Source: TMED23 sp964639965
GTDB taxonomy: Bacteria > Pseudomonadota > Alphaproteobacteria > Rhodospirillales > UBA2165
Direction: 5' to 3'
Length of the DNA stretch: 64,000 bases
Assembly: GCA_964639965.1 (NCBI GenBank)
Contig: CAZXGI010000003.1
Span: 16,745 to 80,744 of the forward strand
In this document: positions 1 through 8,918 of the stretch, one piece after another
Numbering within the stretch: position 1 is the stretch's first letter
How the letters are laid out: every line of letters starts with the position of its first letter
Notes under the pieces: model-generated
Databases searched by the model: none
What the model saw: only the letters and a program-made list of their open reading frames with translations
Told to the model about the DNA's origin: nothing
Translations under genes and position numbers: made by a program

Positions 1-825
1 TACTCAGAGACAAAGCGTTTAATGAAAAACCTTAATCTTAACACTGTTTGTCAGGAAGCTGCCTGTCCAAATATAGGTGAATGTTGGTCCTTAAAACATG
101 CGACTGTTATGATTTTAGGGGATACATGTACCAGAGCTTGCTCATTTTGTAATGTTATTACTGGTAAACCTGATCCGATTAATTTACTGGAGCCTCAGAA
201 TGTTGGCATTATGGCTCTTAAAGCCGGTCTTAGGCATATGGTGATTACATCAGTTGATAGAGATGACCTTTCAGATGGTGGCGCAAATCACTTCGCTCGC
301 TGCGTCGAAAAAGTACATGAATTGGCTCCTGGAACGACAGTTGAAGTTTTGACCCCAGATTTTAGAAATAAAAAGGGAGCATTAGAAATTGTAATCGCCT
401 CTAAGCCAGACGTTTTTAATCATAATTTAGAGACTGTTTCTAGGTTATACAAAACTATACGACCCGGGGCACATTATATTTCTTCTTTGAATCTTTTACA
501 AAAAGCGAAAGAGTTGGATCAACAAGTTTTCACAAAGTCCGGGATCATGGTAGGTCTCGGTGAAAGTAAAGAGGAAATTTTTCAGGTTATGGATGATCAA
601 AGGTTAGCAAACGTTGATTTTTTAACAATTGGTCAATACCTTCAACCAACGCTTCGTCATGCGAAAATTGAGCGTTACGTGGCTCCTGAGGAGTTTGCTG
701 AATATGAAGAAATTGCTTATTCAAAAGGTTTTCTAAAAGTCTCATCCAGTCCATTAACTCGTTCATCATATCACGCAGACGAAGATTTTCAGGCACTTCG
801 TGATTCGCGACTTAAAAAATTGTAA
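1..825 (+). CDS. lipA: Lipoyl synthase LipA, 5' end cut by window edge
   Basis: Radical-SAM enzyme that inserts two sulfurs into octanoyl groups on E2 and GcvH proteins. The reading frame is open from base 1 (YSETKRLMKNLN...), so the ATG at 22 is internal and roughly 40-50 N-terminal residues lie outside the window. Visible motifs are the auxiliary [4Fe-4S] cluster CX4CX5C (CQEAACPNIGEC), the radical-SAM cluster CTRACSFC, the DRDDLSDGG stretch, FNHNLETV, QYLQPT and the C-terminal RSSYHAD motif that supplies the serine ligand. Nothing essential is missing in the visible part. It is followed 11 bp later by a RatA/COQ10 gene, the usual alphaproteobacterial neighbour. Identification is very secure. 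Confidence 0.97.
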   Translation, partial: YSETKRLMKNLNLNTVCQEAACPNIGECWSLKHATVMILGDTCTRACSFCNVITGKPDPINLLEPQNVGIMALKAGLRHMVITSVDRDDLSDGGANHFARCVEKVHELAPGTTVEVLTPDFRNKKGALEIVIASKPDVFNHNLETVSRLYKTIRPGAHYISSLNLLQKAKELDQQVFTKSGIMVGLGESKEEIFQVMDDQRLANVDFLTIGQYLQPTLRHAKIERYVAPEEFAEYEEIAYSKGFLKVSSSPLTRSSYHADEDFQALRDSRLKKL

Positions 826-836
826 ATTAACTAGCC

Positions 837-1295
837 ATGCCAACCCATGCAGAAAAACGGAATATAAAGCACTCTTCACAACACATGTTTGATTTAGTAT
901 CTGACGTTGAAAAATACCCAGAATTTTTGCCTTGGTGTGTTGGAATTAGATTGAAAGAGCGAACAAATAAGAAAATAAAAGCGGATATGATCATTGGTTA
1001 TAAAATGTTTCGTGAGAAGTTTTCATGTAAAGTTGAACTAAATTCTCCTGATAGAATTGACGTTGTCTATGAACAAGGTCCATTTAAATATTTAAATAAT
1101 CATTGGATTTTCATCGATAAAAATGATGGAACATGTTTAATTGATTTTTTCGTGGATTTTGAGTTTAAGTCAACCCTTCTGCAGAAAGTGATTGAAATGG
1201 TATTTAATGAAGCGGTTAAAATAATGGTGCATGCATTTGAGAAGAGAGCTGATGCTATTTATGGACAAAAAAATTTTTTGCATATAAATGATTAA
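837..1295 (+). CDS. RatA/COQ10-type START-domain protein
   Basis: A 152-residue single-domain protein of the polyketide-cyclase/START family. It opens with the family signature (FDLVSDVEKYPEFLPWC at about residues 18-34) and has the conserved GPFKYLNNHWIF segment and the closing helix. Family members include E. coli RatA and the ubiquinone-binding COQ10. In alphaproteobacteria the copy behind lipA is usually assumed to help ubiquinone placement. No toxin role can be inferred here, since no RatB partner gene is visible. The ATG at 837 has no clear Shine-Dalgarno sequence, so translation may be coupled to lipA 11 bp upstream. Confidence 0.88.
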   Translation: MPTHAEKRNIKHSSQHMFDLVSDVEKYPEFLPWCVGIRLKERTNKKIKADMIIGYKMFREKFSCKVELNSPDRIDVVYEQGPFKYLNNHWIFIDKNDGTCLIDFFVDFEFKSTLLQKVIEMVFNEAVKIMVHAFEKRADAIYGQKNFLHIND

Positions 1296-1317
1296 CAGCT
1301 AAGCAAGTGATGGTCAT

Positions 1318-1803
1318 TCAAACTTGCCTTAGCATCATTTTAATTGCCTCTTTTATTGTTTCTATTCTAATTTCATTTCGGTTTCCTTCAAACATATAAT
1401 GTTCTCTTAAGGTGGTTTTGCCTATCCGAGCAGAAGCAATGTAAACGGTTCCCACTGGTTTTTCTATTGTACCGCCAGTAGGTCCGGCGATACCTGTTGT
1501 TGAAACTGTTAATTGTACTGGAGCATTCTTGAGAGCACCTTCACACATTGCTATAGAAACAACCTCGCTAACTGCTCCATACTTAATAATGAGTTCTTTA
1601 GGAACATTAAGCATTTCAGTCTTCGAATTATTTGTATATGTATTGAAGCCACGTTCGAAGACATTTGAAGATCCTGAAACTGAAGTTAAACAACCGGCGA
1701 TTAAACCGCCGGAGCAACTTTCAGCCGTTGCTATTTTTAGTTTTTGTGTTCGACAATTAGTAATAAGGGTATTCGCGAGTTCTTCGAGTTCTTTTGGAAA
1801 CAT
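1318..1803 (-). CDS. pncC: Nicotinamide-nucleotide amidase (CinA C-terminal domain protein)
   Basis: Stand-alone CinA C-terminal domain of about 161 residues, a PncC-type deamidase that recycles NMN to NaMN. Motifs seen are ATAESCSGGLIA near the N-terminus, VFERGFNTYTNNSKTEML, YGAVSEV, and STTGIAGPTGGTIEKPVGTVYIA with the catalytic region. Possible starts are TTG 1818, ATG 1812 and ATG 1803. A GAGG motif abuts ATG 1812 but lies 9 nt before ATG 1803, and MFPKELEELA matches the family N-terminus, so 1803 was chosen. The start region overlaps or abuts the stop of pgpA, which is in the same transcription unit. The N-terminal molybdopterin-like domain of full CinA is absent, as in many alphaproteobacteria. 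Confidence 0.93.
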   Translation of the reverse strand: MFPKELEELANTLITNCRTQKLKIATAESCSGGLIAGCLTSVSGSSNVFERGFNTYTNNSKTEMLNVPKELIIKYGAVSEVVSIAMCEGALKNAPVQLTVSTTGIAGPTGGTIEKPVGTVYIASARIGKTTLREHYMFEGNRNEIRIETIKEAIKMMLRQV

Positions 1804-1814
1804 GTCATTCATCC

Positions 1815-2315
1815 TCAAATAAAATCTTGAAATGCGATTTTGAATAGCCAGAGAAAGAAAGCAGCGTAAATGGCAGCAAACACATCATCTAGCATTATAC
1901 CCAACCCTCCCTTAATATTTTTATCAATCCAGGTAATTGGCCAAGGTTTAAATATATCAAAAAGACGAAATAATATAAATCCAAACAAATAAAACACTAA
2001 GTTTGGTGGAACCACTAGCAAGGTAAACCATTGACCTACGACTTCATCGATGACGATTTGTGAAGGATCAGAGTCTCCCATTTTTTTTGAAGTAATATTT
2101 GAAGCCCAAATACCGATAAGAAAAAATATAAAAACCAAAGATGCCAATAATTCAGCATTTCCCCAAAAGGTTATTGCGTATGCAATTGGGAGAGCCATGA
2201 TTGAGCCCCAAGTTCCAGGTGCTTTGGGTAAATAACCCGAACCGAAGCCCGTTGCTAGAATTTTTGCCACGCCGATTAAATAATTTTGGAAAAGGCCGTA
2301 TAAGATTCGGTTCAT
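1815..2315 (-). CDS. pgpA: Phosphatidylglycerophosphatase A
   Basis: A 166-residue inner-membrane phosphatase that converts phosphatidylglycerophosphate to phosphatidylglycerol. Family hallmarks are GFGSGYLPKAPGTWGS near residues 22-37, the acidic IVIDEVVGQW motif, LFRLFDIFKPWPI and GGLGIMLDDVFAA. Four hydrophobic segments are apparent. The ATG at 2315 is preceded by AGGAG, about 12 nt away. It is followed by pncC with a 4-base-scale stop/start junction (TTGAGGATG), so the two are co-transcribed. In relatives this pair commonly follows ispDF. That gene is not upstream here, because a divergent LytM gene takes its place. Confidence 0.93.
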   Translation of the reverse strand: MNRILYGLFQNYLIGVAKILATGFGSGYLPKAPGTWGSIMALPIAYAITFWGNAELLASLVFIFFLIGIWASNITSKKMGDSDPSQIVIDEVVGQWFTLLVVPPNLVFYLFGFILFRLFDIFKPWPITWIDKNIKGGLGIMLDDVFAAIYAAFFLWLFKIAFQDFI

Positions 2316-2608
2316 ACTATCATTTTGCTCCTGTTAACTTCTAATCCTGCTTTAACGAAAGAAGTTTTTTTTGGACTAGAACTGGTAAACAAAAGGGCAG
2401 ACTTCTTTGCAATCTTACTCTGAATAAGACTTATGCATAATATTATCGTTACTCTATTAAAAACCTCAAATCCTGACTAGTTTTTTTTAGTTCAGACCTC
2501 TTGCATCAAATGATTGGAACAGATACTTTCTTTGTGTATGGTGGTAATGATTTCTTGTTTTGGCAGATTTATTTGGATCTAATTATTAAGGTTAATAAGA
2601 GAGTATCG

Positions 2609-3934
2609 ATGCAACTGGAAAGCATAAAAAATCAATTAAATGCATTGAAAGTTGCCATGGAACGCTTTTATCCACGTTTTGAAATTTTATTTCGCACAAA
2701 CGGTAAGATTAACCATTTTAAACTTTCGAACGTATTGCAGTCCTCTATTTTCTTGTTTGTATTAGTTTCTTTCAGTTGGCTAACTTATGTCTCTTATAGT
2801 TTTTTTATCAACAATGAAGTTGTCGTTGCTAAAAACAAAGAAATTATTAAAGCTAGGATGGCGTATAGGGGTTTGCTTTCTGAGGTTAATGAATATCAAG
2901 AAAAGTTCTCAGATCTAACTGCGGAGCTAAGTAAAAATCATGGTTTAATGCTAAATTTGGTAGAAAAAAATGCGACTTTACAACAAAATGTTAAATCAGC
3001 AGTCAACAAACTAGAATCCTCTAAATCGAGACACCGTCGCATAGTTTTAGCTAAAACTGATTTAAAGGAGAAACTTGCTAATATACAAATTGAATTAAAA
3101 TCTTTAAATAATCATAATTTCAGCTTGAAAGGAAATTTAAGTTCTATCACGACCGATTTGGAAAGTGCGCTTTCTGAACGAAATCAAGCTCAATCTAAAA
3201 ATGAAAAATTAACCCAGACAGTTAATAAACTAAAAAAAGATATAGATGCGATAACCAAGTCAGAAAATGAAATTCTTCAAAAATTAACGGTAAATACTGA
3301 CAAAAATATTCAGGATATCCATTATGTTCTTGAACGTACGGGCATCAATTTTAGGAAATTAATAAAGCTAGACAAAAGACCCAAAGATAGAAAATCAGGA
3401 ACGGGAGGACCTTTTGTCGCGTTTGAGTCAACTGAAAATCCACCTCAAGATCTGAAATTAAAATTATATAATCTAAATTCCAAGATAAAAGAACTTGAGC
3501 AATTAACTATTTTGATGAAGCAACTTCCTCTCACTACTCCTCTTAATTATTTTACCATTTCAAGTCATTATGGAAAACGTAGGGATCCGATTAACAAACG
3601 ATGGGCAGTTCATACAGGACTTGATTTCGGCGGCATTAAAAATTCCCGTGTATACGCAACAGCTCCGGGAAGAGTATCTTTCGCTGGTAGAAATGGTAAA
3701 TATGGAAAACTTGTCGAAATTGACCATGGTCGTGGGGTTAAAACAAAGTACGGTCATTTAAATAAGATTCTTGTTAAACGTGGCCAAAAAGTAAAATATC
3801 ATGCTAAAATTGGTTTAATGGGAAGTACAGGGAGGAGTACCGGTCCCCATTTACACTACGAAATATTGGTGCGAGGGAGACACAAAAATCCTTGGCGATT
3901 TATAAAGGCTGGTAAATATGTTTACAAAAGGTAG
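2609..3934 (+). CDS. LytM (M23) peptidase with TM anchor and coiled coil
   Basis: Membrane-anchored zinc metallopeptidase of about 441 residues. From the ATG at 2609 there is a short cytoplasmic part, one membrane helix at about residues 43-66, a long charged heptad-rich coiled coil to about residue 290, and a C-terminal M23 domain. Both zinc motifs are intact: HTGLD (HxxxD) and HLHYE (HxH), so the enzyme is probably active rather than a degenerate LytM factor. An upstream in-frame TTG (2501) and ATG (2510) extend the frame by 36 or 33 residues. They would put hydrophobic, non-family sequence first, so 2609, preceded by AAGAGAG, is preferred. The last 17 bases overlap the start of a bactofilin gene, which points to cell-shape work at localized sites. 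Confidence 0.88.
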   Translation: MQLESIKNQLNALKVAMERFYPRFEILFRTNGKINHFKLSNVLQSSIFLFVLVSFSWLTYVSYSFFINNEVVVAKNKEIIKARMAYRGLLSEVNEYQEKFSDLTAELSKNHGLMLNLVEKNATLQQNVKSAVNKLESSKSRHRRIVLAKTDLKEKLANIQIELKSLNNHNFSLKGNLSSITTDLESALSERNQAQSKNEKLTQTVNKLKKDIDAITKSENEILQKLTVNTDKNIQDIHYVLERTGINFRKLIKLDKRPKDRKSGTGGPFVAFESTENPPQDLKLKLYNLNSKIKELEQLTILMKQLPLTTPLNYFTISSHYGKRRDPINKRWAVHTGLDFGGIKNSRVYATAPGRVSFAGRNGKYGKLVEIDHGRGVKTKYGHLNKILVKRGQKVKYHAKIGLMGSTGRSTGPHLHYEILVRGRHKNPWRFIKAGKYVYKR

Positions 3935-4382
3935 CAAAGAAAACGAAAAAAGTCGTATGCCAAAAGTACCGTGCCCGCCATCACTTTTAAGTATGGATTG
4001 TAGTATTACTGGAGACATACATAGTGATGGTGAAGTGCAAATTGATGGGATTATTAATGGCAATATAGTTGCAAACGTTCTGATTATTGGGGAAACTGCT
4101 CAAATTACTGGTGAAATTACGGCAGAGAGTGTTCGCATTCATGGGCGCGTTACAGGGCAAGTTCAAGCTAACTCCGTTTCTCTAGCAAAGACGGCCCATA
4201 TCTTGGGTGACGTGCTCCATGGCAATATAGCCATTGAACAAGGGGCCTTTCTTGAGGGGCATTGTCGACGAATAGAAATTAAGAAAAAATCGGGTGATGG
4301 TGGTTTGAAGCTTCTCGTTAAGGGTGTTGCTAAAGATAAAACTGAACAACCGCCGAAAAATCCAATGGCTGAACTGGTTTAG
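3918..4382 (+). CDS. Bactofilin (DUF583 cytoskeletal protein)
   Basis: A 154-residue bactofilin. After a short basic tail, the central part (about residues 30-125) is made of repeating beta-helix rungs rich in G-x-I/V patterns (SITGDIHSDGEVQIDGIING, GEITAESVRIHGRVTGQV). A polar tail with lysines and prolines follows. Bactofilins polymerise without nucleotide and scaffold peptidoglycan enzymes. The ATG lies inside the last codons of the M23 peptidase gene (17-bp overlap), so the two are translationally coupled. Its stop overlaps that of the convergent dehydratase by four bases. Bactofilin paired with an M23 endopeptidase is a known morphogenetic module in stalked and helical bacteria. The specific shape role here is inference. 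Confidence 0.93.
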   Translation: MFTKGSKENEKSRMPKVPCPPSLLSMDCSITGDIHSDGEVQIDGIINGNIVANVLIIGETAQITGEITAESVRIHGRVTGQVQANSVSLAKTAHILGDVLHGNIAIEQGAFLEGHCRRIEIKKKSGDGGLKLLVKGVAKDKTEQPPKNPMAELV

Positions 4383-5365
4383 TCATCATATTTCCCATCT
4401 AGAACATCCTTAAATGTGGATGGGTCGATATTGCCGCCACTACAAATTATGCCAATATTCTTTTTTTTGTGAGTTATTTTTTTAGTTAAAATAGCAGCAA
4501 GGGCAACGGCTCCCCCGGGTTCTAAAACAATTTTATACTCTTCAAAAGCAATTTTGATTGCCTCAGCAGTTTCAGCTTGTGAAACTACTAACCCCCCAGT
4601 CAAAAGTTTAATGTTTGTTTTAAAGGTTAGCTTCCCAGGAGTTTCAAGTAAAAGCGCATCACAGAAAGAATTTGAAGCTATTTTAATTTTTTCTCTTTTA
4701 CCTGATTTGAGTGAGCGGGCTGTATCGTCATAACCTTCAGGTTCTACGCAAAATATTTCGGTTTTGGGGCTTTTATTATTGAACGCGATAGCACTTCCAG
4801 CAATTAAACCTCCACCACTACAAGGACTCAATAAATAATCAAGTTCAATACCTTGTTTTTTTAATTGAGCATAGAATTCTGCGCCTACTGTACCTTGACC
4901 TGCTATAATCTCAGGAGCGTCATAAGGAGGCACAAGTATTGCTCCTGTTTCTTTAACAATTTTTTCGGCAATCTTTACTCTATTTGCATTCGATCGATTA
5001 TATAGAATTATATTCGCGTCGTATTTACGTGTACTATTTATCTTGACTTTTGGCGCATCTGACGGCATGACAATCGTCGATTTAATATTGAGTATTTTTG
5101 CCGCGGCAGCTACCCCTTGCGCATGATTTCCAGATGAATAAGCAACAACTCCTTTTCGTTTTTTTTCATTTGTTAAGCTTGAGATCATATTAAAGGCGCC
5201 TCTAAATTTAAAAGAACCTGTTCTCTGGAGATTTTCAGCTTTAATCAAAACCCGGCAATTAAGGAGGGCATTTATCCGATCAGATTCTAATAGGGGTGTC
5301 TTAACGATATTACCGGTGAGTCTTTTACCAGCTAGCTCAATATCTTTGTATGTTATGTTTTTCAC
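4379..5365 (-). CDS. PLP-dependent threonine/serine dehydratase (catabolic type)
   Basis: Fold-type II PLP enzyme of about 328 residues that would deaminate L-threonine or L-serine. The PLP lysine lies in TGSFKFRGAF, the substrate-binding loop is SSGNHAQGVA, and the phosphate-binding glycine loop is SGGGLIAG. The CSGGNID stretch near the C-terminus is also conserved. There is no ACT regulatory domain, so it is not the long biosynthetic IlvA form. It could equally act as a hydroxyaspartate dehydratase or serine racemase. A TTG at 5389 is in frame, but a GTG at 5365 has GGAG 11 nt upstream and fits family length better. It lies downstream of slt on the same strand and converges with bactofilin. 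Confidence 0.88.
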   Translation of the reverse strand: MKNITYKDIELAGKRLTGNIVKTPLLESDRINALLNCRVLIKAENLQRTGSFKFRGAFNMISSLTNEKKRKGVVAYSSGNHAQGVAAAAKILNIKSTIVMPSDAPKVKINSTRKYDANIILYNRSNANRVKIAEKIVKETGAILVPPYDAPEIIAGQGTVGAEFYAQLKKQGIELDYLLSPCSGGGLIAGSAIAFNNKSPKTEIFCVEPEGYDDTARSLKSGKREKIKIASNSFCDALLLETPGKLTFKTNIKLLTGGLVVSQAETAEAIKIAFEEYKIVLEPGGAVALAAILTKKITHKKKNIGIICSGGNIDPSTFKDVLDGKYDD

Positions 5366-5415
5366 TAAAATAAAATCTCCTAGATACAAAATCAGTGTTT
5401 ATGAAAAGATATTCT

Positions 5416-7377
5416 TCATCTAATTCTAAAATTTTGATAGACATTGAAATTTTCAATGACTCGCTGAACATAATTACGTGTCTCCTTAAAAGGAATCATT
5501 TCCACCCAATCGATCTGATCTACATTTATTTCTCTCGGATCTCCATTTCTTTTTATCCACCTGTTTGCTCGAGCTGGACCCGCGTTGTAAGCAGCCAATG
5601 AAAGTACGTGCGATCTTTCATATTGCGAAAGTAATCCCGCAAGGTAAATTTGTCCAAATTTAAGGTTATATTCAACGTCTGTAGTTAGTTTTTCTTTGGA
5701 ATATGGGATTTTATTCATTTTAGCGATACGCCTTGCTGTCGCAGGCATTATTTGCATTAAACCTCGAGCGCCAGCACGACTTATTGCTTTAATATTGAAA
5801 GCGCTTTCTTGCCTGATGATAGCCAAGAGTAGAGGCGTCGAAATTTTAAAGTGTTTAATATTATCAAGAACTGGATATCCTTCTTTAATTAAAGTAAAGC
5901 CCCGACGATATGCCTGTTTTGCAGTATAAACAGCTAAGTCTGAGCGTCCGTTTTTTCTAGATAAAACTGCAATGCTATTATGCCAATTAGCAGAAGATTC
6001 TAGTTGGTTAAGTTTTTTGATAAATGGATTTATATACTCAAATAACTTTGCTTTTCCTAAAACATTGACGACTTTAACTAACTCGTGTGTTTTAAACTTA
6101 ATGTTGTATTCCCTTTCGATAGAATTTTCTTCATGGAGAAAATTTGTTTCTTCCGATCTGAGTTTTATGATGGCGAGCTGACCGTAGTACGTAAGAGAGT
6201 ATTTTGCCGCTTTTTTATACCAACTTTCGGTTAGCATTTGGTCTTCCAGTATTTCACTAGCTCTGCCTGCCCAATAAGCTCCACGGGAACGGCTGATCGG
6301 GTAACGAGATGCTCTGTAAACGGCTTTAAAATGATTTAGCGCTCTATTACTCTCATTTAAAAATTGAAGTGCAATCCATCCAGATAACCACTCTGCTTCA
6401 ACGAAAGATTTGCCGGAATCCAAGCGGTGTTTGCTCGCAATATTGTAAGCTTCACTTATATGTCCTACCTGCAACAATCGCCGAACAATGACAACTTTTT
6501 CTCTCCACCAACGTTCAGGATGAATGAGGGTTTCAGGTAAGGTTTTTAAAAGCTTAATGGCATCTTTATCGCGACCTTTTCGTCTTCTCCAACGAAATCG
6601 CTCGAAAATAAGGCCTTGATCGTTTAATAAATTTTTGGGAACTTTCGAAATAGCTTGATCTACGGATCCTTGATATCGTCTTAATGTTATTCTAGCGAAG
6701 GCTAGCGCACGATAATTCTTATTTACTTTGTGTAACATTCTTCTCACAGGATAGTATTGGCCATTCCACAATAAGCGTTCAAGTCGGTCAATATGATCTT
6801 GGCGAGTTAAAAATCTCCGGTATTTTCTATAGAATTGTCGTTCTTGTTTAGCACCAAAATTACGTTCAACCCAAGTTTTGCGAAGCATCTGAATAGCATC
6901 TTTCTTTTTTTTTAAAACTAATAAAGCTTCGCCCAAACGGATAGCGCCATAAGTAGTCAAGGGTGGGTAATCTTTAAACCAATTTATAATAAGTTCCGGA
7001 TTCATTCTTGGCTGCATAGCCTCTTCAGCTCTTTTCCGGAGCCGATTTATTGACGGCCAATTAGGATTTTCTTTAATTAATCTTGCGATTTCAAAAAAAT
7101 TTGTCCTTGAATTATTAGCTAAATATAGACGCCAATATAAGGCCTTCTGTAAGTGTGGATTTTTAATTTTTAAAATATATTTTTTTGCAATTTGCCAATT
7201 TTGTTTTTTTATCGATTTCTTTATAATATTTGCAGCGGCAATATCGGTTTTTATGAGTTTGGTTGGTTTATCGGTTGGTTTCTGAATGTATTGAGCGGAT
7301 GAAGCATGGCCAGAAATATCATAAGCGAGAACTAATGAAAATAAGATACACAAAGCAGTCGACCTATAACATTTCAT
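5416..7377 (-). CDS. Soluble lytic murein transglycosylase (Slt70-like)
   Basis: Periplasmic transglycosylase of 653 residues that cleaves peptidoglycan to 1,6-anhydro muropeptides. An N-terminal signal peptide is visible (MKCYRSTALCILFSLVLA then ASSA). It is followed by a long alpha-helical superhelical domain of TPR-like units (about residues 40-490). The C-terminal SLT catalytic domain has the catalytic glutamate in RQESAF, then GARGLMQIMPATA, the YNLKFG motif and SLAAYNAGPARANRW. Length and architecture match Slt70. It is divergent from dapA across 176 bp, a frequent alphaproteobacterial arrangement. A second, unrelated transglycosylase (MltB type) and RlpA occur at 39.9-41.7 kb. Confidence 0.94.
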   Translation of the reverse strand: MKCYRSTALCILFSLVLAYDISGHASSAQYIQKPTDKPTKLIKTDIAAANIIKKSIKKQNWQIAKKYILKIKNPHLQKALYWRLYLANNSRTNFFEIARLIKENPNWPSINRLRKRAEEAMQPRMNPELIINWFKDYPPLTTYGAIRLGEALLVLKKKKDAIQMLRKTWVERNFGAKQERQFYRKYRRFLTRQDHIDRLERLLWNGQYYPVRRMLHKVNKNYRALAFARITLRRYQGSVDQAISKVPKNLLNDQGLIFERFRWRRRKGRDKDAIKLLKTLPETLIHPERWWREKVVIVRRLLQVGHISEAYNIASKHRLDSGKSFVEAEWLSGWIALQFLNESNRALNHFKAVYRASRYPISRSRGAYWAGRASEILEDQMLTESWYKKAAKYSLTYYGQLAIIKLRSEETNFLHEENSIEREYNIKFKTHELVKVVNVLGKAKLFEYINPFIKKLNQLESSANWHNSIAVLSRKNGRSDLAVYTAKQAYRRGFTLIKEGYPVLDNIKHFKISTPLLLAIIRQESAFNIKAISRAGARGLMQIMPATARRIAKMNKIPYSKEKLTTDVEYNLKFGQIYLAGLLSQYERSHVLSLAAYNAGPARANRWIKRNGDPREINVDQIDWVEMIPFKETRNYVQRVIENFNVYQNFRIR

Positions 7378-7553
7378 TGGATTTGATTACCTTAAATACT
7401 TAAACTTCCTATAAGTTTCTTATTTATATTAGTTGAGATTGTAGGCCAAGGCCTCTATTGGTTAATTGTTTTATTATTTGATTTGTAGCATTACATTTAT
7501 TGTGCCTAATTAATGCTGACTATATGTTCGATGCAAAACCCTAGGAGGAAATA

Positions 7554-8429
7554 ATGTTTAACGGATCATTTGTCGCCTTGATCACACCATTTATTGATGG
7601 CGAGTTTGATGAAAAAACCTTTCGTAAATTTGTAGAATGGCAAATTTCAGAAGGTACTAACGGGCTAGTTCCAGTTGGAACCACCGGTGAATCTCCGACA
7701 GTTAGTCATGAAGAACACATGCGAGTAGTAGAGGTCTGTATCGAAGTTGCTGAGGGACGGGTCCCTGTTATTGCAGGTGCTGGATCGAACTCCACAGCTG
7801 AAGCCATAATGTTATCCCAACATGCAAAAAGTGCTGGTGCTGATGCTGCTCTTGTCGTTACTCCTTACTACAATAAACCTACCCAAGAAGGTTTGTATCG
7901 GCATTATGACGCTATCCAAAGTCAAGCGGATATTCCTATAATAATATATAATATACCGGCCAGAAGTATTGTTGACATGACCGTGGATACAATGGCTAGA
8001 CTGTCAAAATTGCCAAATATAGTTGGTGTTAAAGATGCTACCAGTGATCTAAATCGGCCGATTTTGACTTCCTCGGCATGTGGTCACAATTTCTGCCAAC
8101 TTTCAGGAGAAGATGGAACTGCAATTCCTTTTAATGCAGCCGGTGGCCATGGATGTATTTCTGTCACTGGAAATATAGCGCCTAAACTTTGCGCTGAGAT
8201 GCAATCTGCTTGGTTTGAAGGAGATATCAATAGAGCAATGAAGATACAAAGTACGCTTATGCCCATTCATTCAGCAATGTTTTGTGAGACTTCGCCAGGG
8301 CCAGTAAAATATGCTGCTGAGCTCTTAGGCCACGGATCATCTTTTGCTCGTCTTCCAATATGCGAAATTTCGGACGCCAGCAAAGATAAAATAAAATTGG
8401 CACTTAGAGGAGCAGGTATACTCGAATAG
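7554..8429 (+). CDS. dapA: 4-hydroxy-tetrahydrodipicolinate synthase
   Basis: First committed enzyme of lysine and diaminopimelate synthesis, condensing pyruvate with aspartate semialdehyde. At 291 residues it has the normal length. Visible are GTTGESPT (catalytic threonines), YYNKPTQEGLYRHY, the catalytic tyrosine in IIYNIPARS, the Schiff-base lysine in VGVKDAT, and GGHGCISVTGN. The start has an excellent AGGAGG 5 nt before ATG. smpB follows 11 bp later, so the two form an operon. The gene supplies DAP for the peptidoglycan acted on by the divergent transglycosylase. Confidence 0.97.
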   Translation: MFNGSFVALITPFIDGEFDEKTFRKFVEWQISEGTNGLVPVGTTGESPTVSHEEHMRVVEVCIEVAEGRVPVIAGAGSNSTAEAIMLSQHAKSAGADAALVVTPYYNKPTQEGLYRHYDAIQSQADIPIIIYNIPARSIVDMTVDTMARLSKLPNIVGVKDATSDLNRPILTSSACGHNFCQLSGEDGTAIPFNAAGGHGCISVTGNIAPKLCAEMQSAWFEGDINRAMKIQSTLMPIHSAMFCETSPGPVKYAAELLGHGSSFARLPICEISDASKDKIKLALRGAGILE

Positions 8430-8440
8430 AGTGAAATCTT

Positions 8441-8917
8441 ATGAGCAAAAAGAAAAAATCTCAAGAAAATACAGTAGCTCGGAATCGTAAAGCACGCCAC
8501 AATTATTTCATTGAAAACAATATTGAAGCGGGAATTATGTTACAGGGTACTGAAATAAAATCAATCCGAACCGGTCGTTCAAGTATTGAAGAATCATATG
8601 CATCAGAAGAAAATGGCGAATTATTTCTGATCAACGCTTATATTCCAGAGTATAAAGCTGGAGGTCGAGATCAACATGAAACTCGTCGACCACGAAAATT
8701 ATTATTGCATAAAAAGGAATTAACAAAAATGATTAATGCTGTTAGTCGTGAGGGGGCTACAATAATTCCGTTGTCACTTTATTTTAATAAGCGAGGCATG
8801 TTGAAAGTCGATCTAGGGTTGGCCAAGGGTAAACGCCAATACGATAAACGTCAGACAGAAAAGGAGCGTGACTGGAGACGCAATCAAGCCCGAATTATGC
8901 GGAATAAAAATATTTAG
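8441..8917 (+). CDS. smpB: SsrA-binding protein SmpB
   Basis: Partner of tmRNA in trans-translation, rescuing stalled ribosomes. At 158 residues it has standard length. It has RKARHNYFIENNIEAGI, the LQGTEIKSIRTGRSSIEESYA core, INAYIPEYKAG, and a lysine/arginine-rich C-terminal tail (about residues 128-158) that enters the ribosomal A site. It lies 11 bp after dapA, as in many alphaproteobacteria. Its stop is one base from that of the convergent GST gene, so there is no room for a dedicated terminator hairpin between them. ssrA itself is not in the window. Confidence 0.97.
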   Translation: MSKKKKSQENTVARNRKARHNYFIENNIEAGIMLQGTEIKSIRTGRSSIEESYASEENGELFLINAYIPEYKAGGRDQHETRRPRKLLLHKKELTKMINAVSREGATIIPLSLYFNKRGMLKVDLGLAKGKRQYDKRQTEKERDWRRNQARIMRNKNI

Positions 8918-8918
8918 G

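Noticed and set aside
1300..1331. Bidirectional terminator between ratA and pncC (TAAGCAAGT/ACTTGCCTTA)
   Set aside because: The stem is interrupted by a bulge, has no T-run, and one arm lies inside the pncC coding end.
2501..2608. Extended N-terminus of the M23 peptidase from TTG 2501 or ATG 2510
   Set aside because: The added residues do not look like family sequence and no ribosome-binding site is seen; ATG 2609 fits better.
7443..7454. Dyad AGGCC-AA-GGCCT upstream of dapA as an operator
   Set aside because: The arms are only 5 bp and the site shows no other support; a chance palindrome is likely.
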